From Costus lasius (Eukaryota; Streptophyta; Magnoliopsida; Zingiberales; Costaceae): a stretch of DNA of 64,000 bases. The stretch covers positions 11,686,501 to 11,750,500 of the forward strand of contig CM050447.1 in the NCBI GenBank assembly GCA_027563935.2, in the 5' to 3' direction. Below are positions 10,214 through 20,700 of the stretch, one piece after another (within the stretch, counting starts at the first letter, position 1; each line of letters starts with the position of its first letter). The notes below the pieces were generated by a model, which saw only the letters and a list, made by a program, of their open reading frames with translations, did not search any database and was not told the origin of the DNA. The translations under genes and the position numbers were made by a program.

Positions 10214-11247
10214 GTGAGCTCCTTTTATTGTTTGTAATATGCCGTCAAAAGGGAAAGTTCCCTTCGCTGACCACTCAAACGACGGGAAGAGTGGCGTGGG
10301 TGGTCATTGAGGAGTCGATCGGGTAAGGTCCTCTGGCGTCGTTCACCTACGGCCGAGAGTACTCAGGCAAACTCGTGGCGACTCACCCCCAGGACATGTG
10401 TTCAGGGGCTAATTTGGGAGAAGCCCTCTGGCATCGGGAGCCGCTAAGGAGGGTTCAGTGTGACTAGGGAGGCGAGAAGTTTGGAAACGGCGAGGTGCTT
10501 CTGGCGGCTGAGAATCAGGTCCACTAGTGAGTTTTGCGACGAGGTGGTCATCATTGGTGAGAAAGGAGAGGAGTGGGGTTGATGATGTCACCGTGCTGCT
10601 TGTGAGGAAACCAGCGAGGAGAGGGGTGATATCGTTGTTGTGCTTCCGGTTCGCTTGAACTTCCAGAGGGGGAAGCTTGGATCGATAGGTGTCAGTGTAT
10701 GCTAGACGGGGGAAGCAGCGATTTTAGTCGAATGGTGCTGCTATATTTCAGATGATGTTGCTTTTAGTGGAGTCTTTCTATTATGTTGATGCCAACCAGG
10801 AGATGCTTGTCTGCGACGAGGTTTGCTGAGGGAGGAGGGTGATCTAGCAGCTGGCGAGGAGGAAGTTCTAGACGAGGCGGTGCTAAAGCTGATGAATCGA
10901 TGGAGGGTAAAACCCCATCCTTGGCTAATCTGAGTAGCAATCTTAAAGGATTCTTCAAGCTTCTCTCATAATTAATTTTAATTTTTGTATTATTTATTTT
11001 TTTTTTTAGCCGATTGGTCGGTGGTGGATTTGTCAAGCAGAGGAATGCGGGAACCGGGATTGACGTTGAGAGATCGCTTTCCGCCTCTTCAGAAGCAATG
11101 AAGAAATGGGTTTTCGGCGGGTCGGATTTGCTCCGGGTTCTGGCCCATTAGAAAACGGAATTGGGCCGGATCCGTCCAAGAGATAGTGCAAGCCCTAATC
11201 TGTTTCTTTCATTTCCTTCGATCAATCATTTAACGGTTCTCCTTTTT
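10214..11247. other. SEC8 intron, no recognisable gene
   Basis: This is moderately GC-rich sequence between the LTR and a possible transcribed fragment. Short open frames here show no family motif. The text near 11160-11200 (GCCCTAATC followed by pyrimidine-rich sequence) looks like a plant 5' leader. Part of the stretch could still be LTR if the LTR is longer than I placed it. Confidence 0.4.
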
Positions 11248-11723
11248 TGTCTTGGTAGAGGTCCTTTGAGCTTGAGCTGAAGTCTCTGGCATACGGCAGC
11301 GATCGGTGATCTCCACTGAGATAGAACACCCTGGTGGCTTGCTGCATTTGAGCTCTTCGTAAGTGGTTTCGTCCTCTTTTTCTTTTTTACTCTTCCTATG
11401 GAGCTTCGCATGATTTCTTCGCTACCTTCATCTTACAGTAACGTGGTGAAATAATCTTTCTTCGGAGCTCAGTGTTGCCAAACTCACTCCCTTCAGTGGA
11501 GGCTCAGGAGATTTGCCAGGTAATCTGGGTTGTATATTTTCTTTACCTTGCTCTTTTTTTCATCTTCGATTATGTGACTCATTTGTCATTCTCTCTCCTC
11601 AAGGATTTCAGGATATCAGCCAAGTTTCTATCTCCAAGAGCTTTTTGATGAGGCGTTCTATCATCGTGTTGGTGTGATTTTTAAAGACAGGGCCTTCAGA
11701 GTAATCAAAGGGGCTTTCATCAG
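11248..11723 (+). pseudogene. Possible three-exon gene fragment, unidentified
   Basis: Three blocks have good splice signals: one ending at 11358 (followed by GTAAGTGG), one at 11468-11519 (followed by GTAATC) and one at 11612-11723 (preceded by GATTTCAG and followed by GTACTT). Spliced, the frame is open from about 11320 and reads through LSVAKLTPFSGGSG, LPGYQPSFYLQELFDEAF and VGVIFKDRAFRVIKGAF. The junctions keep the frame, which is unlikely by chance. I do not recognise the protein and see no continuation further right. It is either a captured gene fragment or the 5' end of an unknown gene lying within the SEC8 intron on the opposite strand. Confidence 0.3.
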
Positions 11724-11779
11724 GTACTTTGTTTCTTTCCTTCTACAAATGTCGTCGTGAGTTAATGGGTTCTTCTGAT

Positions 11780-12188
11780 TTGTTTATTCGTTCATTTGTT
11801 TTTTTTTGTTTCGTCTTCTCTCTTTTATATGGTTTTACCGTCTGATCTTCCCCTCTTTTCAGAATCCGGCATCTCACTTTCTTTTAATCGCTTGTATTGC
11901 TCCCTCTTTTTTTTGCGCTTCTCAGATCCCTCGCATGCCCTCTTCCCTTTAATAACGTCACTTTTCCTTTTCTCTCTTCTCTTTTTTTTTTAACGTGACT
12001 TTGAGCCTGATTCTCTCGAACGCCTTCTCCCTTTCCTTTTTTATACACAGCATCACTCTTTTTCTTCCTTCTTCTCTTCTCCTTTTTTTTTTATTCATCT
12101 CCTTTCTCTCTCTTCAATCCTTCATACCTCCCCTCATTTCTTTACCTCGTTTTCTCTTCACCTCCTCACTTCTTCGCCGGCGTTTTGT
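11780..12188. other. Pyrimidine-rich tract
   Basis: The plus strand is strongly biased to T and C (TTTCTCTTCT-type text) over several hundred bases, continuing patchily to about 12560. It yields several open frames rich in F, S and L, or on the other strand K, R and E. These are compositional artefacts and not genes. Confidence 0.7.
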
Positions 12189-12287
12189 AATGCCACCGGT
12201 GCTTAGTGCACCTTAGGCCTAAATGCCACCGGTGCTTAGTGCACCTTAGGCCTAAATGCCACCGGTGCTTAGTGCACCTCAGGCCTA
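12189..12287. repeat. Tandem repeat, 3 x 33 bp
   Basis: The unit AATGCCACCGGTGCTTAGTG plus 13 bases ending AGGCCTA occurs at 12189, 12222 and 12255. The third copy has one change near its end. GC content is higher than in the surrounding pyrimidine-rich tract. Confidence 0.92.
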
Positions 12288-13112
12288 CGTAAAAAAAAAA
12301 ACTTCCCTTTCTTACCTTCAGACGTTCCTCTTGCAGCCTCCTGGTACTTCTCTTTTCTCTCTTTGCAGCAGCGTCCCTCTTTTCTGTGTTGTGCATCTCC
12401 CCTTTTATAAACTTCTTCCTTCACGCCTTTTCCTTTTTCTTCATTATTTTTGTTTCTTCTGTCATGACCATTCCCTCTCATCAGCCCTCGCTGTTTCCCA
12501 TGCTCGCCCCTTTTCTCTTTTCTGATTTTTTTCTTTCGGCTTGTCTTATCTTCCACCTGCTTGCCCTACTTGCTCCGTCCATGCGTGCCAGACTTCCTTC
12601 TCATCATACGTCTTCTTGTCCTCAGAGCCTCGGTGTCTGCTACTTTGATACTTTGATTTGGTTCAAAGTCAACACCGATTTTGACTTAGTCGTTTGGTCT
12701 TCTACAAGTCTCTCCATTCTATTTGAGACCAGATTTAACTAGAGACCGTTTGGTACGCTTAATACAATCTTTTATTACTGTCTCTAGATTTTTGATTTTG
12801 CTTGTGTACGTTTCTATTTATACAATCTTTGCCCAGTCATGGAGTTTCATTCTATTTAGAGATTAGTGACTTTCTGATCGATTTACATGAATTCTTCTGT
12901 TATAGAGCTTCATTAGCTCAACACGCTTGAGCTTCAATCTGAAGCTTACTTTGGTTTACGCTTTTAAGAATTTTCTTTCATCGACTTTGTGTCCGGATGG
13001 CCTTAGATTTGTCGTCTTTGCATGCCTCTTTTGATCAGAAGGTTTTGTGGAGGTCTGTATCCTCCCTCAGCACTCTTTTTACTTTCCTTCCTCTCTCTTT
13101 GAATAAACCCAA

Positions 13113-13535
13113 ATGGCTCGACAATTTTTTTTTACAGTAATTACGATGCTGCTTCAATTAAATATCGTCTTCGGGAGGCATTTACTTGTGGGAGATGGTC
13201 CAGCAGCGTTGGGGGATCAGCAGCAGAAGCGAGATTTTTACAGTAATTGCAATTTGTCTGGTAACTTGCTGTCTGGCCCATTACCTCAAGAAATTGATAA
13301 TATGCAAAGACTTTCGTATAATGTTCTGTCTGGCACCTTTCCACCAAGTTTACAGAGGTTCCCATGGAGCTCATTTTATCCAGGAAATATTTTACTTGTC
13401 TCTCCTGCTGGCATGCTTTCAGGAGAAGACTGCGGAGCTTTTGGAAGAAGTCATCATTTAAAGTATAGTGTTCGAGTAGCGGCTATTGTTGGCTCTGTTG
13501 GTGCTGTTGTGGTAACCTTGGTGCTGTTGTGGTAA
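13113..13535 (+). pseudogene. Fragment of a leucine-rich-repeat receptor kinase
   Basis: The translation starts with a signal-peptide-like segment (MARQFFFTVITMLLQ). It then joins LRR pieces (NLSGN, LLSGPLPQEIDNMQRL, NVLSGTFPPSLQRFP), the linker text FYPGNILLVSP, and the start of a transmembrane helix (VAAIVGSVGAVVVTLVLLW). The order matches the juxtamembrane part of At5g10020-like LRR receptor kinases, but most LRRs and the kinase domain are missing. The end lies in a short repeat of GCTGTTGTGGTAACCTT (about 13500-13565). It is best read as a captured or retroposed fragment inside the SEC8 intron, not a working receptor. Confidence 0.7.
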
Positions 13536-13587
13536 CCTTGTTTCATTCGCTGTTGTGGTAACCTTATTTCATTCAGTGGAGTCAACT

Positions 13588-13654
13588 ACAAGCTGTAACT
13601 TTCTTCCTTAGTTTGTTCCTTATGTTTATAGTCTTACTTTTAATGGCTCAACAT
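13588..13654. repeat. 67-bp direct repeat, left copy
   Basis: The segment starting ACAAGCTGTAACTTTCTTCC and ending GGCTCAACAT recurs at 14237-14303. The two copies bracket the GDSL-esterase fragment. Confidence 0.9.
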
Positions 13655-14163
13655 GCTTCTCTTATGACCTTAATTATCTCTTCTGCCACTATCTTGCTTC
13701 CTTCGGAGGAGAAGTGAATACCATCAGTAAAACAAGTGATTTCCCAGTCATCATGCTTTTGTATTGCGTAGAACATGTCAACATACAAAACAAGTGATTT
13801 CCCAGTCATCATGCTTTTGTATTGCGTAGAACATGTCAACATACTTTATATCCATCTCTTTGCACAGTTCTATACAAGCTTTAGAATACATCTGGCACAT
13901 TTCATTTGTCCAAGGTAACTCACTTAAAATAGGATTTCGTGAGTTTTTTAGCATTTCCTCATTGATTGGGGGAGAACTGAGGAAAATGACGCGGGTCTTT
14001 TCAGATAAGTTCTTTAGATGAGTTGCAATATTTCTCATATTTTCAATGTATTCTGGAAGAGGCACATGAGGCCCAAGGCCAGATTCGTGTGCAGCCATCG
14101 AGTCATTACCACCAAAATAAGTAATCACTAAAGAAGGTTGCACAGTTGCATCCTCTGGAGTAT
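13648..14163 (-). pseudogene. GDSL esterase/lipase fragment (CPRD49-like), frameshifted
   Basis: The minus strand encodes the middle and end of an SGNH hydrolase. Visible are VQPSLVITYFGGNDS (the GGND block), GLGPHVPLPEYIENM, VIFLSSPPINEEML, then ELCKEMDIKYVDMFYAIQK and finally TDGIHFSSEGSKIVAEEI, which carries the catalytic D..H block. This matches plant CPRD49/At3g11210-type esterases. The N-terminal GDSL block and the C-terminus are absent. A 58-bp tandem duplication (13729-13844) inside the frame shifts it, since 58 is not a multiple of three. No intron interrupts the preserved part. It is non-functional, is antisense to the neighbouring receptor-kinase fragment, and lies inside the last visible SEC8 intron. 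Confidence 0.85.
13729..13844. repeat. Tandem duplication, 2 x 58 bp, in the GDSL fragment
   Basis: The copies at 13729-13786 and 13787-13844 both read AAAACAAGTGATTTCCCAGT onward and end CAACATAC. The duplication breaks the esterase frame. Confidence 0.92.
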
Positions 14164-14236
14164 TCCATTTTCATTATTCAAACAACCAAACAGAATGAAT
14201 GTTTTGCTGTCTTTCTGAAAGATCAGCAAGCAATTG

Positions 14237-14303
14237 ACAAGCTGTAACTTTCTTCCTTAGTTTGTTCCTTATGTTTATAGTCTTACTTTTAATGGCTCAA
14301 CAT
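14237..14303. repeat. 67-bp direct repeat, right copy
   Basis: This is the second copy of the repeat at 13588-13654, with the same start and end text. The pair flanks the GDSL fragment. Confidence 0.9.
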
Positions 14304-14580
14304 ATATCTATTCTCTGTTCGCCATCATACCTTTCTCGCTCAACTGGAAAAAACAAGGAATGAATTAAGGGATGGATTGGCTATAATAATCTAAGGGGCT
14401 GAAGACTTAAGATGGGGACAGAATTGTTCTCTGTGCTAGCTAGTAGCTGGGCTTACTTGGGTGTATTGCTTGTATGAGGTTATGGGTTGATTTGTTTGAT
14501 ACAAAACAATGTAAACATTCTTGATTTATATATAAATCCCTCGCTTGCCTTTGGCAAAAAAAAAATAATAATAAGAAAGA
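14304..14580 (+). other. Possible retroposon 3' end with A-rich tail
   Basis: The text ends CTCGCTTGCCTTTGGC followed by ten A and then TAATAATAAG. A transcript-like stretch ending in an A tail suggests the 3' end of a retroposed sequence. No coding motif or target-site duplication was identified. It may belong with the gene fragments to its left. Confidence 0.3.
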
Positions 14581-14743
14581 AAAAAAGAACAGTATGAAAG
14601 CAATAATATCATTACACTAAGCTAGTGAGGTCAATTGATGAAAGGTATCCTCAAAAACAATGAGATACTAAACATACATTGATTTCTTTCATTTGGAAAG
14701 TTTTGTATGAGCAAGAAAACAAGCAGAATAACTTTCTGATTAC

Positions 14744-14793
14744 CCGGGCTTTGAATATTTCTGTGGCAGCATTGAAGAGACCTTATCAGTAAA
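14744..14793 (-). CDS. SEC8: SEC8 coding exon 14 (last in window)
   Basis: It encodes [17 protein letters not shown], preceded by acceptor CCTGCAG and followed by donor GTAATC; it is 50 bp and ends in phase 2. The next conserved segment (NDGLL... in plant SEC8) was not found to the left, so the following intron exceeds 14.7 kb or the gene is truncated. Confidence 0.88.
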
Positions 14794-17700
14794 CTGCAGG
14801 TGTCATGTCATCACGATGCAGCAAAAGGGTTAACATGTAAAGGCGCAGATGCTGAAGTCACATAGAACTAAGAAGCACGTGCATAGAGCTAACCTGAACA
14901 ACTGGACGATATACAGATGCTGCTAGATAAATCCCTTGAGCTAGGAGCACAGCTGAAGTACCATATCCTTCTTGCTGAGCACTTGGACCTCTTTGCCATC
15001 CTTGGTTTGATCCTAGAATAGCCAATTAGGAAATCTTTTCACAAGGCATCCAGCATCATTATACTTCCAGCATTATGATAAAGTGAAAAGAAGTTAAGTA
15101 CATCACCATTTAAACAACGAAAATATATTGCAAGATGAAGTCTTATATAGTCATATGTATCTTTATGTTCATGTCGTTTTGTACCATCCAAAAGCCAAGA
15201 TATGAAATATATTATGGACATAATACTTGATATTTTTAAATCAAATATTAACATATAAGGGACAATTACTCGTTTGTTGTGATCCATAGATCATTAGGTC
15301 ATACAGAATAAAAACAAACATTAAATGGTTATTGTGCAATACATTCCTCTTATGCTCCAATCAAAATTTCCTCTTCATAAATTTACTGGTGGTAGACAAC
15401 AAGAAATTAGATAAACTGACGTGCTCAATTAAGAATACACCTCATTCACAAGCATTTTGTGGTGACACCAGCATACATATGTAGATGCTCATAGTAAAAA
15501 TGAGTTTTACAAAAATGCCAAGTGAAGTTTTCCTAGTTGGATTTACTGAGTATAATCTTCCTCATTGCAATTGTACAAAAAACCATAACCAGATCCTTTG
15601 ATTTAGGCACCAAAATATCCTTGTACTAAGCATCATGCTGAGTGCATTCCCAATTCTATAAGAGTCACATAAGACACTAGTTGGGACTTGGGTGTAAAAG
15701 GTTTATGAGTGTCAACATAAAATTTGTCATTCCTAACACAATGACTTAAGAAATCTTAAGTCAAGGTAATTCTTCTATAAATGGAGTTCTTATTCAAAGA
15801 GTCGTGGATATAATAGTAAGATCCAAAGAATTAGGCTACATTTAGCACAGTTGTGTTGTTGTTGTTGTGTTGCAATAGTTGTTCTGCGGAACATGTGGCT
15901 TTTAAGGATATTTGATGGAGTTGCTGTGTCGTTACTATTGCAATATTGTTGGTAGTATTATTTTGAGTTTTAAAAATTATAATTAACTCATAAAAATTTT
16001 ATTTCTTTTAAACTTTAGAAATTATATATTAATATAATATAAAAATATAATAATATTTTTTAATATAAAATCAAATCACTAGGAGAGGTCACACGGAAGA
16101 GCACTTTGTAGTCGACATAATTGGAACTAGGGAGATGAGAAGACCTCAAACTAAGTAGGAGTCCTTCCAATATTATTTATTTGCTGCTCAAAAATATCTT
16201 CATGCTAGATGTTATATATAAATTTAAATAGATATTTAGTTTGATTGACTAGTGATCCAAAAACTAAGTATATTGATACCCAATATGGTATACAAGTATG
16301 CAACTATGACCGGCTATAAATCCTAGCTAATTCCTAACACATTTATATGATTAATAAAATAAATACATCTAATGCCTCTTCGGCAATTCCTACTGTGGGC
16401 TGAGATTCTCATCGATTTGATTAGGAATTTAGGATATGCATCTATAATGTGAAATTTTCTAAATTACACCTAGGTTCAAGATACTGATACACTTGTTCAG
16501 TACATACTGTTCAATACCAAGTGAAAATTTCTAAATTACACTCAAGATACTAGTATGCCAGTCCATGGTCTAACCAATACATATCATTCCATTATGTACT
16601 GATTGCTGTTGTGTGTTAACACACACCATACATTCAGTACCAACTAATATTAATAATAAATATTATATTTATGTAAATATAAACAGTACTGACTTTATAC
16701 ATGGTATCTGTACAAGATCAAACCGGTATGTACCGCCTATACCAGATGATATGGACCAATTTCTTAAATAGTGAATTATACATCTTTCACTGATTTTACT
16801 GTGTGTTGAGAAATAAATCATTATATTATGCATTATGTTTGGTCATTGGATTTCTTAATGGTTATGTTATTATAAATTTATAACAAGTTTGATTCCGTTA
16901 TGCTAATTTAAATATATAACAATTATAGTAGTACTTGAATTTTTCAAATTTTCTCCACCAACTTGATACCAAAGCCAAAACCCTAATCTTCTTCCTCTCC
17001 TTTCTTTCTCCATCACCATTGTTGCTGCCTTAACTAACCCCTTTCGTTGTTGGTACTATTCAACAACGGCTACATCTTAAGGAGGCTAATCACTCCATAC
17101 AACCAGCCCTTTCTTCCTTCTCTTTCCTTTTCGAAGGGGCTTCACCTTCATAATATTAACATATAAACTTATGAAATACTAACTCTAAAAAAAACTCCTA
17201 TTGATCATTTGATCCTTCCTTTGCCTCCTCTTGCAGTAACTTTTGGTACCACGACCAAATTAAGTAGTACAGAATATTTGATATGGGCTAGATCCATTAG
17301 ATTTTTCTTAAAATTTCACAGGACCAGGAGAGACTAGACTGATCAAATCCGACATATGAAGGGTGGTGTCATTTGGATAATGTCGTGAACACATGCCTCA
17401 TCATTGCTACTATAATGACGTTTCTCAATACAACTAAAGCGATTTAGGATGCTCTCACCACCACATATGCATTAAAGGAGAATGTATCACATCTTTGAAC
17501 TTTAGGAAATTTTTTTTAACATGAAGCAAAATAAAAGGCCCCTCACAAAATATTACTCTGCTCTCAATGCAAAAGTAAATGAACTCTTTGAGTATCACCT
17601 GCTTGTTCTTGATATGAAGATTCTCATGCAACAAAAATAGGAACTTATTGTAGCCAAGTTATTATTCGGTCTATATAAACATTATTCGCCTGATCCTGCT

Positions 17701-20700
17701 CTTATTATGGCTAGATCCAGCATCCCTAGACTTGAGGAGCAAGGGAAGACAACCTCAAAATGCCTAGAGAAGATCACTGTCATGACTAGAATCACGGCCA
17801 GCCCATGATGAAAAATTACAGCTGCAATGAGTTTCACAGTTAGGCCGTGATGCCCTAGGAAGTGTAAAAGAGACGTGCAGGTCCGATCACGATTGTGACC
17901 CCCATTATGGCCATATGACCGACCAAGACAAATCAAAACAGCAAGTTTCGACTATGCTTTTATGTTCTCAGAGGACCAGTTAGCCTCCGAACAACCATGT
18001 GGAGGTCATCAGTCCATCTTTAGCTCAGATGGAGGTCCTTTGTCCCATGTACTTGTCGTCTCACCATCTGAAAGAAACTAGCCATGACCGCTATAACAAC
18101 AGACTGACCAACACCACCCAAGCGTCGACCACCACCGTAATGAACCTGGCCACCATCAGCAAGTTTTGTTGCTTCATCGTGGCTTGCTCGAAGATAGTGT
18201 GACGACTAGCAACCACCCAACATCAGCCCGATCCATGCGCAAACAGTTTTAGCATCTTACTTTAGTTGTTATAATTTCTTTTTAGTGGTAGTACAACATC
18301 TTGGACTTTATTTTTAGCTTTAATTATTGGGTAGTTGGCATATTCCAACTAACTAGTCATGCATGCAGTGTGAAATTCCCTCCCTTGACTTATAAAAGAG
18401 AGAGGGTTCCTAGTTTATTTTTTTAATTTATTTTTTAGCACTTGTAGTTGTAGCCTCTAGAGAGTGTGGGAGTCTATGAAGTCCTGGTGGCTTCGAGTGA
18501 GGTTGAGAGTTCTAGTAATTGTGCCGGGATCAGAGTTCTAGTAATTGTCTGGGTGATTTTACCCCCTTTCATCTAATTATGTGATTTGTTCTTTCTCCAA
18601 CACTTCCGCATTTTATCCGTCTCTAGCGGGGTAATCCTTGCGCTTTAGTTGTGATTGTGTCTAGGAGAGAAGTACATGTCATTCACCTTGCTAAGGAAAT
18701 CTCTGCACACACTTTATTGCTGAAATTTGGCTTGTTCGAGAGGTTAATAGTTTATTTGAACTTTTTTTCCGTAGTTGAGTATTATGGTTTTCTCAATTCA
18801 GCTGGTATTGTTCAAATACATATTCTTTTAATGGATTTTAGCTTGTTTTTCTTGGGCTTTCTCTCCACGAGCATATTATCTTCTCTTGTCTGAAGACTCT
18901 CTCACGGATTCTCGGTCCATAGTATTCCACCACTGTAGAGTAATACCTTAGGGACCATCCCTCCCATTCATCTGTTGCAACAAAATTTGGTATCATAGTA
19001 GGTTTGCGAATAACTCATCTATTCGCATGCATTCCATTCGAACTTTTTGGAGCTTGTCTTCGACAACATTTCATTTTCTGCATCGTGCGTCATGACTACT
19101 AGATTAGGAACCAAATACCAAAATCCCTCAACCCAAGAGCCCATTCTGACTGAGGAAGGTACCCTGACCAAGTTTAGTCAAATTAGATGCTGTCTATGCA
19201 CATGGAAGTGCTAGAAGTCATAGTTTAACACCTTATGATGTCAAACCAAGAGTTTACGGAACGACAAATGGAAATCCGCCCTAAGCAACCTAAAGTAAGA
19301 CCCTCACCACGAGTTCCTCCACCGTTGGCCCCACTACGAATGCGGGCAATGTGTTAAATCACCTAGACCCATTTGAGAATGATTTCGGATGGCTGAGAAC
19401 TTTCCCAGCCATGGCAACAAACACATAGGAACCGGGCGATCAATCGGATAACCCTAAAATACCAGTTTCTCATTCTCTGTCTTGACTACATGTTAGACTT
19501 AATTTTTAGCTCACTGCACATCCTAGTTTTCCAAATTGGATTTGCGGAGTGGAAGAAGAAGCGATGCCTGGAAGAAAATGTGCGAAAGGAAAGAAGCGAC
19601 GCCTCGAAAGAAAATCTGTAAGGGAGAACCTCCCAAACCTGCAGGCATTCAAAATCTGATTTAGGGAAGCTTTTAATCTCGTTTTCTAGGCATATTTGAT
19701 AAGACTTTGAATGTATGAACTTGTCTTGATGTGTACTTGTGTGATGAATATGGACACTATAGCTTAAACCGATTTTAGGATTTGGGGGAATCCCATTGAA
19801 TGTTGTGTGTGAAATGATTGATCTATTGCTTTTGAATCTTGTCTAGGTTTATTTAAGCCATGTTGAGTTCATTGCTTTGCTTGTGTGACTTGATAGAGTT
19901 ATGCCTAATCTTAGACTTGGTGAATATGACCGAAAGGCTATGCATTGCATTGGAACCATTTGGTTTAAATCGATAAATCGAGCCACGAAAGTAGGGGATA
20001 TTTATTGGAGAGAACTATATTCCTCGTGTGTACATTGGGTTTGTCTTAGAGTAGCAAGCCACAAAAGTAGGAGGTTGCTCTAAGCGAATATCGGGTTGTC
20101 TCTTGGTATGAATTCCCTTGGACTAGATAAAAGGATAGCATAGACAATTGGTCATTCCAGCATAAAACGTCAATGTGGTGAACTGATGCAGCAGAATTAT
20201 AGGTTGGTTGTCCTTAGGTCCGTACTCTAGGGTGGTGGAGACAATGATGCAGAAATCGTGAGAGGGTCTTGAGACGAGGGAATAAGAAAGCGCTTCGGAG
20301 GGAAAACCCAGGAAAATCGATGAAAGAAATATCACGTCAAGATGCGACTTAAGCAATACCAGTGAGTCGGGAAAAACGGCTCGAACTACAAATGTAAAGT
20401 ACTGACCTCACTCGTAGAGCCTATTTTCCAAGCAAGCATGCGCGCATGGGTTCCCTTCACAATGCCGTGAAAGACTAGGTTTTGCTCATCCTGGACGCTA
20501 AGTAAGGACCGAAGGTGGTGGCTTTGTTGTCGACGAAGGATGAAATGTAGCAATCGCACACAACACTCAAATTGAAGAGAAAGGCAGCAGGGTGAGTTGG
20601 TGTCACCCCGGCTCTTTTGATTGAATTGAAAAGTGTAGGAAGAAGGACAAAGGTGGCTACAAGAGCAGTAGGACCTCGCTAGGCGTGACTACAACTCATT

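Noticed and set aside
11796..12742. Several F/S/L-rich or K/R/E-rich frames
   Set aside because: They come from a pyrimidine-rich tract and a 33-bp tandem repeat; there are no domains, and frames overlap on both strands.
13113..13535. Functional receptor kinase gene
   Set aside because: It lacks most LRRs and the entire kinase domain and ends in a short repeat; only a fragment.
1..14743. Remaining C-terminal SEC8 exons
   Set aside because: I looked on the minus strand for the expected NDGLL, FVDYRK and later SEC8 motifs and did not find them; they are beyond the edge or lost.
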